A stretch of DNA of 64,000 bases from JBKBUF01 sp046290815 (lineage in GTDB: Bacteria > Bacteroidota > Bacteroidia > Cytophagales > Cytophagaceae). The DNA is taken from the NCBI GenBank assembly GCA_046290815.1, contig JBKBUF010000013.1, positions 58,068 through 122,067 of the forward strand. Reading direction: 5' to 3'. The translations under genes and the position numbers were made by a program. The notes below the pieces were generated by a model. It was not told the DNA's origin and did not search any database. It was given only the letters and a program-made list of their open reading frames with translations. Positions 42,517 through 51,126 of this stretch are shown here, in pieces. Position 1 is the stretch's first letter. Each line of letters starts with the position of its first letter.

Positions 42517-43737
42517 TTATCTATCTATTTCTCCCATCACAATATCCACCGAGCCCAGAATTGCAACAAGATCGGCAATCATAGAACCTTTGGCAAGCTC
42601 AGGAAGGACAGATAAATTTACAAAGCATGGTGAACGCCCCTTGCAACGGTAGGGTATATCGTAAGTACCGGTACTTCTGAAGAAAAATCCCAATTCACCC
42701 TTAGGACTTTCTCCACGCACATAAAAATCCATCGCCTTAGGTCTTATTTTTTTGGGAACCAGCGCTTGCGGATCAAAATCTCTTGTTCTCTTTAAGTCGC
42801 CGGTTAACCTGACAAGACACTGTTCAATTATCTTTAATGATTCATAGCATTCCAGTACCCTGACATAATTTCGATCCCAACAATCTCCTGTCGTCCCCAT
42901 CTTTCCTTCTCCCACGGGAATATCAAATTCCAGTTCAGGATAAACCGAATAACCATCTACTCTTCTTAAATCATATTTTAATCCGGAACCACGAAGCATA
43001 GGACCGGAAACCCCATAGTTTATTGCCAGATGTAAAGGCAATACCCCTACTTTGGCAGTTCTCTGAATGAAAATTTTATTTTCGATTACCAGCTTCTGCA
43101 ATTCGAAAAGTTTAGGCTTTAAGTATTTAACAAACTCAGCACATCGTTCTTCAAAACCTACAGGCAAATCATAAAACAGACCTCCTACCCAAATGTAGTT
43201 ATACAGCATTCTGGCACCGGACACCCACTCAAGCAAACGATTTATATGCTCTCTGTCTCTCATGAGCCATAAGAATGGAGTGAAGGCTCCTATATCTATA
43301 GCATAAGTACCTATAGCGACAAAATGAGAGGCGATACGATTCAATTCAGATACTAACACACGAATGTATTCGATTCTGGCAGGAATATTTTTTTCAATTC
43401 CCAGCATTTTCTCCACACCCATTACATAACAATGCTCAGAATTCATGGCAGCGAGATAATCCATGCGATCAACAAATGGAATTATCTGGTTGTAAGGAAG
43501 ATTTTCAGCATGTTTTTCAAAGCAGCGGTGAAGGTATCCCATATGAGGGATCACATCCTTTATAATCTCTCCGTCAGTCACCACTTCAAGCCTTAGCACT
43601 CCGTGAGTGGAAGGGTGTTGCGGACCCATATTCAAAATCATCTCTTCAGGCGATAATGTATTTACATCCGTAACATTAGGCTCTGAAATATCAAGGTTTT
43701 CTTTTCTGAAAATATATTGAATTTTATCGGTTGGCAA
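42517..43737 (-). CDS. nuoD: NADH-quinone oxidoreductase subunit D
   Basis: 406 aa, the 49-kDa subunit of complex I. Signatures include NMGPQHPSTHGVLRLEVVTDGEII, the quinone-pocket segment PHMGYLHRCFEKHAENLPYNQIIPFVDRMDYLAAM, and the C-terminal RSPCFVNLSVLPELAKGSMIADLVAILGSVDIVMGEIDR. It forms the quinone chamber with NuoB and couples electron transfer to proton pumping. It is separate from nuoC (11-nt gap), not fused. The nuoABCD order is conserved. The remaining subunits are not downstream, where nnr follows instead. Confidence 0.97.
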   Translation of the reverse strand: MPTDKIQYIFRKENLDISEPNVTDVNTLSPEEMILNMGPQHPSTHGVLRLEVVTDGEIIKDVIPHMGYLHRCFEKHAENLPYNQIIPFVDRMDYLAAMNSEHCYVMGVEKMLGIEKNIPARIEYIRVLVSELNRIASHFVAIGTYAIDIGAFTPFLWLMRDREHINRLLEWVSGARMLYNYIWVGGLFYDLPVGFEERCAEFVKYLKPKLFELQKLVIENKIFIQRTAKVGVLPLHLAINYGVSGPMLRGSGLKYDLRRVDGYSVYPELEFDIPVGEGKMGTTGDCWDRNYVRVLECYESLKIIEQCLVRLTGDLKRTRDFDPQALVPKKIRPKAMDFYVRGESPKGELGFFFRSTGTYDIPYRCKGRSPCFVNLSVLPELAKGSMIADLVAILGSVDIVMGEIDR

Positions 43738-43748
43738 GTCAATTAAAA

Positions 43749-44243
43749 TTAATATTCAACTTTAATACCATGGTAATACTCCTGCTGTTTATAATCTTTT
43801 CTCAAAGGAAAACCTTCCCAATCTGCAGGAAGAAGAATTCTTCTCATATCAGGATGTCCTGTAAATAGCACTCCGAACATATCATAGATTTCTCTCTCGT
43901 GCCAGTTTGCAGATTTATAAACCGGAGTCACAGAAGGAACGGCAGGCAAAGAATCAACTTCATTGTTTCGGCCGACCTCCACCTTCAAAACACAGGTAAG
44001 ATTGTATGGAATGGAATAGAGATTGTAAATAACTTCAAATTTCTGCTCTTTAAGATTATCTATACATGTGATACAAGAAAGAAAATCAAAATAGGTAATT
44101 TCATTTCTCCACAACTCATCACAAATATCTGCTATCTTATCTTTAAGAACCACTATTTGAGCCTGAGTGCCGGGATTATCTTCTCTTATTACAACAGAAA
44201 CCCCAAACTTACCGGTTAATATTTCTTTAATTTTATCTGTCAC
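43749..44243 (-). CDS. nuoC: NADH-quinone oxidoreductase subunit C
   Basis: 164 aa, the 30-kDa subunit. The family signature is HEREIYDMFGVLFTGHPDMRRILLPADWEGFPLRKDY near the C-terminus. It sits in the peripheral arm of complex I beside NuoD and NuoB. It starts 8 nt from the end of nuoB, as expected for one operon. Confidence 0.96.
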   Translation of the reverse strand: MTDKIKEILTGKFGVSVVIREDNPGTQAQIVVLKDKIADICDELWRNEITYFDFLSCITCIDNLKEQKFEVIYNLYSIPYNLTCVLKVEVGRNNEVDSLPAVPSVTPVYKSANWHEREIYDMFGVLFTGHPDMRRILLPADWEGFPLRKDYKQQEYYHGIKVEY

Positions 44244-44251
44244 AGCCTTGG

Positions 44252-44785
44252 TTAATTTACTTTCACATGTTGTTGTTTTGCAAGCAGTGCATCCAGCTTA
44301 GTAACACCGGCGAGAGATTCATTCCTGATTTTTTCCTGAAGCTTCAAAAAGCCGCCAATCAGGGCCTCAGGTCTTGGCGGGCAGCCAGGTACATATACAT
44401 CTACAGGTATAATTCTGTCAACTCCTTTGACAACATGATAACCGTGTTCCCAATAAGGCCCTCCGCAATTAGAGCATGATCCCATAGAAATAACATATCT
44501 GGGTTCGGGCATTTGCTCATACAATCTTTTGATTCTGTCCGCCATTTTAAATGTTACAGTACCTGCCACTATCATTACATCAGATTGTCTCGGGGAGGGT
44601 CTGGGCATAATTCCAAAGCGATCAAGATCATATACAGAAGCATAAGCGGACATCATTTCAATTGCACAACATGCAATTCCAAACCCCATGGGCCATAAAG
44701 AGGATAGCCTTGCCCAATTGATGACATCATCTACTTTGGCAATGACAATTCCACCTTCTCCGAATTTTTGATCAAGTAAACCCAA
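44252..44785 (-). CDS. nuoB: NADH-quinone oxidoreductase subunit B
   Basis: 177 aa. Cluster N2 ligands are all present: the tandem cysteines in MGFGIACCAIEMM, Cys in SMGSCSNCGG, and Cys in YVPGCPPRPEALIGG. The fold is complete. This subunit passes electrons to quinone. The frame is intact and the operon position is normal (nuoA-B-C-D on the minus strand). Confidence 0.97.
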   Translation of the reverse strand: MGLLDQKFGEGGIVIAKVDDVINWARLSSLWPMGFGIACCAIEMMSAYASVYDLDRFGIMPRPSPRQSDVMIVAGTVTFKMADRIKRLYEQMPEPRYVISMGSCSNCGGPYWEHGYHVVKGVDRIIPVDVYVPGCPPRPEALIGGFLKLQEKIRNESLAGVTKLDALLAKQQHVKVN

Positions 44786-44847
44786 ATTTATTTTATTAAC
44801 CTGTCAAACTAACGAATTAAACACTGAAAACATTTTGCTACACAAAT

Positions 44848-45366
44848 CTACTTCTCAGGATTTTCACCCATCGAAGCATCACCCTTAGATCCGGAATACT
44901 TTTTATTAATCTGTTGATATAATGCATCAGGCACAGGCGATTCAAACGCAGGAACCGCAGGAGCCGGCTTTATCCAATCAAGATATCCTTTTATCCAGGC
45001 GTAAGCCAGACCTAGAGCAAGAATAGCAACAAAAATCAGAACCTCGGCAATATTGTACCAGAGCCATGCACCTCCGGTCAGTTGAATCATTTGTTTATCT
45101 GCAGAAATGGTAGTCCACGGAAACAGAAAAACGATCTCTACTTCAAACATGATAAATATCAAGGCGATTACATAAAAACGAATATTGAATTGCCCCCATG
45201 CATTTCCCTTAGCCTCTTCACCGCTTTCATATGTTGTCAGTTTCTCGTAGTTTGGACGGTTTGCCCTGATCAACCTTGCAAAAAGCAGAAGCACACATGG
45301 TAATAAAATGCCTGCGGCTAAAAAAAGCAGAATTATGCCAAACTGACTCAAATCAGGTTTTATCAT
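44848..45366 (-). CDS. nuoA: NADH-quinone oxidoreductase subunit A
   Basis: 172 aa with three transmembrane helices: IILLFLAAGILLPCVLLLFARLI, the segment around VIALIFIMFEVEIVFLFPWTT, and VLIFVAILALGLAYAWIKGYLDW. The conserved TYESGEEAKGNAWGQFNIRFYVIAL loop is the NuoA hallmark. It has an extra C-terminal tail of about 40 residues (SPVPDALYQQINKKYSGSK ...), longer than typical NuoA. It is first of the four-gene nuo run. Confidence 0.95.
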   Translation of the reverse strand: MIKPDLSQFGIILLFLAAGILLPCVLLLFARLIRANRPNYEKLTTYESGEEAKGNAWGQFNIRFYVIALIFIMFEVEIVFLFPWTTISADKQMIQLTGGAWLWYNIAEVLIFVAILALGLAYAWIKGYLDWIKPAPAVPAFESPVPDALYQQINKKYSGSKGDASMGENPEK

Positions 45367-45414
45367 GAATAAAAATTACAAGGGCAAATCTACAAAAAGA
45401 ATCAGGTATTTGTG

Positions 45415-45864
45415 CTACACTAACTCAGGCACTTTCTTAATCATAAAGATTATGAATGTAAAAACTATGGACCAGAAGACCGAACTGGCAAGCATATAAA
45501 AGAATATTTTTCGCTTTGACTCGCCAAAGGAAGTGGCCAGCAAAGTACCACCGATGGGGCTAAATAATACAGGAGTCAGAAAAGCCACCCCTTTTAAGCC
45601 ATAATTGCGCCAGATTCTCACCATTTTCCGGTTTCTCTCACAGAAAAGCTTCCTGTTTTTATAAAATTTGGCAACCAGCCAGTTTCTGAAACTTTTACCG
45701 ACTATCGAAATGAGCAGTGAAACTGTAGCCATCATTCCTAAAATGGTCAATATAGCTGTTTCAAAAAATGACAATCCCGAAGCAATTCCCAATATCGGCC
45801 CGGCGATAAATTTCAGCATACTGCTGCCTATCACAGCCATATATTTTGCAATCACCTCTAACAT
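45415..45864 (-). CDS. Small integral membrane protein, possible small multidrug export family
   Basis: 149 aa with four hydrophobic segments: FIAGPILGIASGLSFFETAILTILG, MMATVSLLISIVG, GVAFLTPVLFSPIGGTLLATSF and FFYMLASSVFWSIVFTFIIFMI. A basic loop (KNRKLFCERNRKMVRIWRNYG) lies between the second and third. The TPVLFSPIGG segment recalls the small multidrug-export/DedA-like membrane families, but I do not recognise it with certainty. It is a stand-alone gene between upp and nuoA. Confidence 0.45.
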   Translation of the reverse strand: MLEVIAKYMAVIGSSMLKFIAGPILGIASGLSFFETAILTILGMMATVSLLISIVGKSFRNWLVAKFYKNRKLFCERNRKMVRIWRNYGLKGVAFLTPVLFSPIGGTLLATSFGESKRKIFFYMLASSVFWSIVFTFIIFMIKKVPELV

Positions 45865-45952
45865 ACCCTAAAATTAATTAAATTTTTTATCCCGGTCTCT
45901 TCTTCCTTTTATTGAAGTATCTAAAAAAATAACGAAAGACCAGTACCGAAAG

Positions 45953-46597
45953 TTATTTTCTGATACCAAATGATAAATCCCCCGCATCTCCAAGTCCAGG
46001 CACTATGTAAGATTTTTCGTTTAATTTTTCATCCAGGGCTGCTGTCCAGATATTTACATTTTCAGTTTGCTCTTGCACCAACTTAACTCCTTCCGGACTG
46101 GCAATTACCGAAGCCAGATGAACAGAAACAGGATTTCCGTATTTTGACAATTCTTTTATAACTTTTACAGCAGACTTTCCTGTAGCAAGCATCGGATCCG
46201 CCAGGATCAGAATCTTTCCATCCAACGAAGGACAAGCACAATAATCCATATTTATTTCAAAACTACTTCCCGGTTTTTCACTTCCTCTGTATGCAGCAAT
46301 AAACGCCGCTTCAGCCTTGTCAAAAAAATTAAGAAAACCATCAAAAAAAGGAAGTCCCGCCCTTAGAATGGTAGCAACAACAATCGGGTGATTGATACAT
46401 TGAATTTCGGTGATCGACAATGGCGTGGAAATCTTCTCAGTCTTAAACTGAAAAGTTTTAGACATTTCATATGCGAGAATCTCTCCCAGCCGCTCCATAT
46501 TCTTACGAAAACGCATACTGTCATTCTGAATTTCCACTGATCTTAATTCTTTCAGGAAATGGTTGGCGACAGAATTAACCTGATTCAATACAAACAT
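45953..46597 (-). CDS. upp: Uracil phosphoribosyltransferase
   Basis: 214 aa, full length. Key motifs: VATILRAGLPFFDGFLNFF, the PRPP loop ILADPMLATGKSAVKVIKEL, and the uracil-binding C-terminus YIVPGLGDAGDLSFGIRK. The E. coli-type enzyme ends GDAGDRIFGTK, so one basic residue differs. It converts uracil and PRPP to UMP. It lies 2 nt downstream of the polysaccharide deacetylase gene and so is probably co-transcribed with a surface-polysaccharide gene run, an unusual context. Confidence 0.93.
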   Translation of the reverse strand: MFVLNQVNSVANHFLKELRSVEIQNDSMRFRKNMERLGEILAYEMSKTFQFKTEKISTPLSITEIQCINHPIVVATILRAGLPFFDGFLNFFDKAEAAFIAAYRGSEKPGSSFEINMDYCACPSLDGKILILADPMLATGKSAVKVIKELSKYGNPVSVHLASVIASPEGVKLVQEQTENVNIWTAALDEKLNEKSYIVPGLGDAGDLSFGIRK

Positions 46598-46599
46598 AT

Positions 46600-47628
46600 C
46601 TATTTCCTTTTTATGGTATTTTTATTGAACACCGATTTGGCAATATAGTAAAGATATTCAGAAGAAATAATTCTGGAAGCCGAGGAGAGACTTTTCTCCA
46701 TTGGAATTCTCTGAAAATGAAATCGACATGGATCTTTCTTTAAACCTGCACCGGCAAAAGAAACATCCAGTAACCCACAATTCTCGTGATAAAAGTATCT
46801 AAAAAAAGAATTTTGCACACCATTGTCAGTAAATGGAAATGCGAACGAACAACTGTTAATACCAAATTTTTCCTTTAAAAAGTTTATATTAGTAGTCGTC
46901 TGCCTTACCTGTTCCTCCAATGGTATTTCACTGTATAAAGGGTGATCTATACTATGAGCACCTATGTCAAAACCTGATGTCAACAAATTTCTCACTTGCT
47001 CTGAGTTGAGATATGGCCTATAAGATTTTAAAAAATCATTAAAATCCACTCCCGCAAATCTTGCAATTTCATCCAGCTTTTCCTTTTGAAAGTATCTAAT
47101 AGATCTTACAAAAGAACTAAGATCACTTTTACTCTCCATTCTCATTCCGGATTTTTCATTGAACTCTTTTATTGAAAAATCTCTGCCGGAAATTAAATTC
47201 ATAATGAGACTGGCCTTGTTTCTAAACATTAGATCTTTGTTATCCAATGTTGAGGAGTTAAGAAATACAGTAGCAGGAATTCCTTTCTGAATAAGAATAG
47301 GCGCTACAACGTCATGAACCTGTCTGAAACCATCATCAAATGATATAAAAACCGAGGGTTTATCGATTTTCTTTTCGCCTTTAGCAATCTTAATAATATC
47401 CTGAAGACTTAGAAAGTTGAATTGTGAAAAAAACTCTATATCTCTCAAAAAAAATTTTCTGTTCCTGACAGGATAAAGTCTATTTACATGAGGAACATTT
47501 TCTTCATCATCAATAAGATGATAGGTAGGCATTATCAGTTTTAAAGATGTAATTGCAGCATACAAATTCAAAGGGACGAGAGGTGCGGCTATTCCGGCAA
47601 GACTAAAAAATGTTCTTTTGATATTCAT
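46600..47628 (-). CDS. Polysaccharide deacetylase (NodB-fold, CE4-like)
   Basis: 342 aa. The NodB domain lies at about 85-300. Motif 1 is VFISFDDGFRQVHD with the catalytic and metal-binding Asp pair. Motif 2 is IGAHSIDHPLYSE, giving the HxxxH metal ligands. FAFPFTDNG may be motif 3. Metal-dependent de-N-acetylation or de-O-acetylation of an envelope polysaccharide is expected. The N-terminus has a hydrophobic helix (FFSLAGIAAPLVPLNLYAAI). It is one of a run with 1-3 nt gaps, transcribed leftwards from 51004. Confidence 0.85.
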   Translation of the reverse strand: MNIKRTFFSLAGIAAPLVPLNLYAAITSLKLIMPTYHLIDDEENVPHVNRLYPVRNRKFFLRDIEFFSQFNFLSLQDIIKIAKGEKKIDKPSVFISFDDGFRQVHDVVAPILIQKGIPATVFLNSSTLDNKDLMFRNKASLIMNLISGRDFSIKEFNEKSGMRMESKSDLSSFVRSIRYFQKEKLDEIARFAGVDFNDFLKSYRPYLNSEQVRNLLTSGFDIGAHSIDHPLYSEIPLEEQVRQTTTNINFLKEKFGINSCSFAFPFTDNGVQNSFFRYFYHENCGLLDVSFAGAGLKKDPCRFHFQRIPMEKSLSSASRIISSEYLYYIAKSVFNKNTIKRK

Positions 47629-47631
47629 ATT

Positions 47632-48573
47632 CTAACTAAACATTTTTTTAAATCGCAAAATAAAAGAATTGGTCTTTTCTACCTGATGGTAATTTACAAA
47701 CGAGCCACCGAAATTGCGGAAAAATTTTTCTATTGGCTCAATCATACTACCTTCAAAGTTAAAATCCCTGCCGCAAGTAATATTATCCTGAACCGCCTGC
47801 CATAACAGAAGACTCATAGCACCGGAAGTTTTATGCGTTGTATCAGATGCCCCAAAAAGGTAATAAGCGCAATGATTATCCCAAACTACCATTATAGAAG
47901 CATGCAAATTTCGATCCCGGTCAAAAGCAGAATAAATTTTCCCGCAATCTTTTTCCTTACAAAAGTTAAATACCCTTTCCAGCAAAGTTTTATTGACCGG
48001 CAATTTCATATTGTTCCAGGTATAAGATTCCAGCTTCAAGGAATATAATCCATCCACCGAAGGAGAAAACTCTACAGACAATTCTTTTTCAGCTTTTCTT
48101 ATCTCTCTTCTAACTGATTCATGCATATCTGAAAAAGCCTGCTCAACCGAATTTGTATGCTCAATTATATAAGTAATTCTTCCGGAGTGAGCAAATCCGG
48201 CCCAATGAAAAGGCAACCAGTAATTAAAAGTAGGATGAAAAGGAATTTTGTATGCATCAAATACTGGTAATTTTGAAATTAATGTTTCTAACACCTTTTT
48301 TTCCCACGCAATCTTTCTCTCGCCTTTTTGTCCCTCCGGGTAGTTTATATATACTCCCGAATATGGTGTCAGCAAAGGCTGATGTATCATCCGAAAAAAA
48401 TATTTTCGTACTATGCAGTACAAATGAAATCCCCTCAGCATGCCTTCATTATAATCTAATACAATATCCCATGAATCCATAGCAACTGTTTGCATCCAGT
48501 CATATGTAAGAAACAAAGGAAGCTCTTTATTTCCTTCACAAAATTTCCTGAATATTTCTTTCTCCTGATTCAT
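47632..48573 (-). CDS. FemAB/BioF2-like GNAT acyltransferase
   Basis: 313 aa. The tandem-GNAT layout is seen as IAWEKKVLETLISKLPVFDAYKIPFHPTFNYWLPFHWAGF in the first half. The second half reads SVRREIRKAEKELSVEF, CGKIYSAFDRDRNLHASIMVVWDNHCAYYLFGASDTTHKTSGAMSLLLWQAV and DFNFEGSMIEPIEKFFRNFGG. This last part is the signature of FemAB-like enzymes that add groups to cell-wall or capsular glycans. The donor and acceptor are unknown. It sits between a GNAT gene and a deacetylase gene with 2-3 nt gaps. Confidence 0.75.
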   Translation of the reverse strand: MNQEKEIFRKFCEGNKELPLFLTYDWMQTVAMDSWDIVLDYNEGMLRGFHLYCIVRKYFFRMIHQPLLTPYSGVYINYPEGQKGERKIAWEKKVLETLISKLPVFDAYKIPFHPTFNYWLPFHWAGFAHSGRITYIIEHTNSVEQAFSDMHESVRREIRKAEKELSVEFSPSVDGLYSLKLESYTWNNMKLPVNKTLLERVFNFCKEKDCGKIYSAFDRDRNLHASIMVVWDNHCAYYLFGASDTTHKTSGAMSLLLWQAVQDNITCGRDFNFEGSMIEPIEKFFRNFGGSFVNYHQVEKTNSFILRFKKMFS

Positions 48574-48575
48574 AT

Positions 48576-49682
48576 TTATACAAAGATACTATCACCATCT
48601 CCCCCCTGCAAAAATCCTGTCAATTGCCCTGCAAATACTGATTTTATTTTATAACTAATCAAAAAATGCTTTTTAACTGGTTTCAGATATATAAACGGAG
48701 TGGATTTATTATGCATCTCATTAATAATTCCTTTATCAAAAACTGTTACTGCAGCAACCTTGTAATCCACAGCTACTTTGTTTATTGCTTTTAATACCTC
48801 AGATTCTTTTCCCTTATTGTAAAACACATACGATACTTTCATATGATCATTTCTTATTGTCACAAATATTAATGCTTCAATATCACCTGTGTTATTTGTT
48901 AATTTATAAAACAAAACTGTAAATCTATCGGCAACAGAGGAAAAATAATATCTTCTGCTTTCCTCATTTTCCATTCCTTCTGTTATCCATGGATATTGAT
49001 GTATCCATTCAAAATCTTCAGATCTTCTTGCAGTAATCAATTCAGTTGAATGATAATCTAAGAATCGTTTTGTACCTGCATCAAACTGTTGAAAGGGCTT
49101 TAGATGGAGCTTATACTTACTGATTACAGATTTCCATTTTAATGTATATGGAATGAGGAAAATATTTAAAACCATATCCAAAATCCATAATACAGGGTAT
49201 AATTTTCTAAAGAAAGCACTTTTGGGAGGCAGCACAACAGAAAGGTTAAATTTGCGAAAAGCCTTTACTCCATCAAGATCAAAGCCATCTGAGAACTTTC
49301 CTGTATCCATGTATAAAGCTCTTGATTCTTTAGCGGGGTCGACCAAAATAATTTTTTCATCCCAGTCTTTCATCGCACGCTGTACTAAAGCTTTCGCAAT
49401 ACCTTTCCCTCTCATGGCAGGATCAACCCAGACGCAACTAAACCACCCGATTTTCTCTTTTTGTGAAGCATGAAATATGTAATCTGCTAAAACCAGACGG
49501 TAACCTACAATCCGGGAATCGATGTATGCAACATACAACACCGGGTCATCAGGAGAAACTCTTGGATTATGAAAATGAGAAATTGCCCGTGAAGAGGAAA
49601 TGGGCAATACCGGAGAGGATTTAAACTCCTCCGATCCTATATATTCAATTAATTCAGCAGCTTTAATTACTTTAACTACCAT
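48576..49682 (-). CDS. GNAT-family N-acetyltransferase
   Basis: 368 aa. The N-terminal GNAT domain (about 1-150) has YVAYIDSRIVGYRLVLAD and the acetyl-CoA motif WVDPAMRGKGIAKALVQRAMKDW. A second half of about 200 residues has a membrane-apposed segment (LYPVLWILDMVLNIFLIPYTLKW) and further GNAT-like strands (EALIFVTIRNDHMKVSYVFYNK). Its start overlaps the upstream deacetylase-like stop by one base. It probably acylates an intermediate of a surface glycan. Confidence 0.75.
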   Translation of the reverse strand: MVVKVIKAAELIEYIGSEEFKSSPVLPISSSRAISHFHNPRVSPDDPVLYVAYIDSRIVGYRLVLADYIFHASQKEKIGWFSCVWVDPAMRGKGIAKALVQRAMKDWDEKIILVDPAKESRALYMDTGKFSDGFDLDGVKAFRKFNLSVVLPPKSAFFRKLYPVLWILDMVLNIFLIPYTLKWKSVISKYKLHLKPFQQFDAGTKRFLDYHSTELITARRSEDFEWIHQYPWITEGMENEESRRYYFSSVADRFTVLFYKLTNNTGDIEALIFVTIRNDHMKVSYVFYNKGKESEVLKAINKVAVDYKVAAVTVFDKGIINEMHNKSTPFIYLKPVKKHFLISYKIKSVFAGQLTGFLQGGDGDSIFV

Positions 49683-51004
49683 TATAAACGATCAGATGCA
49701 AGCCTTATAATTCGTTCATACATATCACCCCAGTTTTTCCATTCTCTTTGATTGCTTAAAGATTCGTTATGAAAAATAAAAATAAAATTGCCTCCGACTT
49801 TTTTTACTTCATCCACAATAGGCTTAACGTGACTGACCACATCCCTTGATCTTAATTTTAAATAATGCTTTAAGGTACTATCCATTATAGCAAAAGGATA
49901 AATCCGGAGATCGGTAATTTGATCTGTAAGCAGATTGTAAAAGTAAAAAGAGGAACAAATTGAAGCCCGAAACCCGCTTTTACTTGCATACCCCATAGAA
50001 TAATCCTCCCTGATGCCAGCGTTGATTAAATTAGTATAAGTATCCGGAAATATGAGTTTAATATAATGCTGACGGCTTTTAAAAACTTTCCTTCCCAGAA
50101 TTTCCTCCAATCTTCTTTTCTCTACTGCCACTTTCTCTGTTATTTGATTGGATTTGTAAGATGGATGAATACCTATATCGGCATTGTCATCAATAGAACG
50201 AATCAGAGATCTCAGTTGCCTGTTTTTAAAGGAAATATTTTTATCAAAACGTCCGTAATCACCTAAGAGAAAAAAATAATTAGGTTTAAGATTATAAGCC
50301 TGATGGATCTTTTTCTGCTTTTGGAAAGTGTCGTACGGATCTTCGTTTATTCCAACATGAACCTTAAGTCGCTTTACAAATCTTCTGAACTGACCTTTCA
50401 TCAACCTTGATGCAAGAGAAAACCCTGATCTTAAGATTCCTTTATTTTTGTATGCATATGCATTATCAATATCCAATGTAGGAGTGAAAGAATATAAAGG
50501 ATCAGTAAAAGTTTCTTCAGGAAATTTCTCCTGAATCAATCTCCTGATTTCAGATGCCCATATATTTACCATGGGTTTTTCAAGAAATCCACCTTTGAAT
50601 GCAATGCTTTGTTCCGGACGAAATCTCCCATGACTATCCTTCCTGTGAGGAAGATATTCTTCATATCTTGATACCAGATAAAAAGCTGCGGAAAAAACGT
50701 CGAAAGGTAAATCTCCGGAGCTGGTTTTAAAAAACACTTTATACCCATTCCAGTCGAACAACTCAGGTTCTTTTTCAACAATATGCTTTTCAAACAACAA
50801 ACCGGTAGAACAAAAAAATAAATGGTCTGAATTTTTACCATTCAAGGGAAGATCTCCATAATAAAACTTCGCACCTGACCATTCGTTAAACTCTTCGTGA
50901 GAAGTAGTAACCCGGAATTCCTTTTTAAGCAGCTCCTTAAAAATAAGATTAAAAGTATACGTTATCCTGTTTGAAACCGAAGGAACTAGAATGAGGATCA
51001 TCAA
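49682..51004 (-). CDS. Polysaccharide deacetylase-like protein with N-terminal DUF7033-type domain
   Basis: 440 aa. The first half includes FDVFSAAFYLVSRYEEYLPHRKDSHGRFRPEQSIAF, which I recognise from Bacteroidetes proteins called polysaccharide deacetylase. The catalytic-like half has SFTPTLDIDNAYAY and DIGIHPSYKSNQ. Only one His of the HxxxH pair is clear, so the metal site may be altered. It is first of the run (deacetylase-like, GNAT, FemAB-like, deacetylase, upp), which starts from the divergent region 51005-51126. Confidence 0.75.
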   Translation of the reverse strand: MMILILVPSVSNRITYTFNLIFKELLKKEFRVTTSHEEFNEWSGAKFYYGDLPLNGKNSDHLFFCSTGLLFEKHIVEKEPELFDWNGYKVFFKTSSGDLPFDVFSAAFYLVSRYEEYLPHRKDSHGRFRPEQSIAFKGGFLEKPMVNIWASEIRRLIQEKFPEETFTDPLYSFTPTLDIDNAYAYKNKGILRSGFSLASRLMKGQFRRFVKRLKVHVGINEDPYDTFQKQKKIHQAYNLKPNYFFLLGDYGRFDKNISFKNRQLRSLIRSIDDNADIGIHPSYKSNQITEKVAVEKRRLEEILGRKVFKSRQHYIKLIFPDTYTNLINAGIREDYSMGYASKSGFRASICSSFYFYNLLTDQITDLRIYPFAIMDSTLKHYLKLRSRDVVSHVKPIVDEVKKVGGNFIFIFHNESLSNQREWKNWGDMYERIIRLASDRL

Positions 51005-51126
51005 AAACTAAAATTGTCCTGGAAATTAAACGTAAAGGATAAATCCTTGATTAACTGATTAAAGTTATAATTAAAATTTCATTAAATTATTCAAAATATT
51101 AAATTTATTGCCTGAACAGAAGCCTC

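Noticed and set aside
51100..51107. TAAATTTA as a sixth regulon promoter, for the RemB/Wzi-like gene
   Set aside because: There is no CAGGA repeat 22 nt upstream, so the resemblance to one -7 variant is likely chance in AT-rich DNA.
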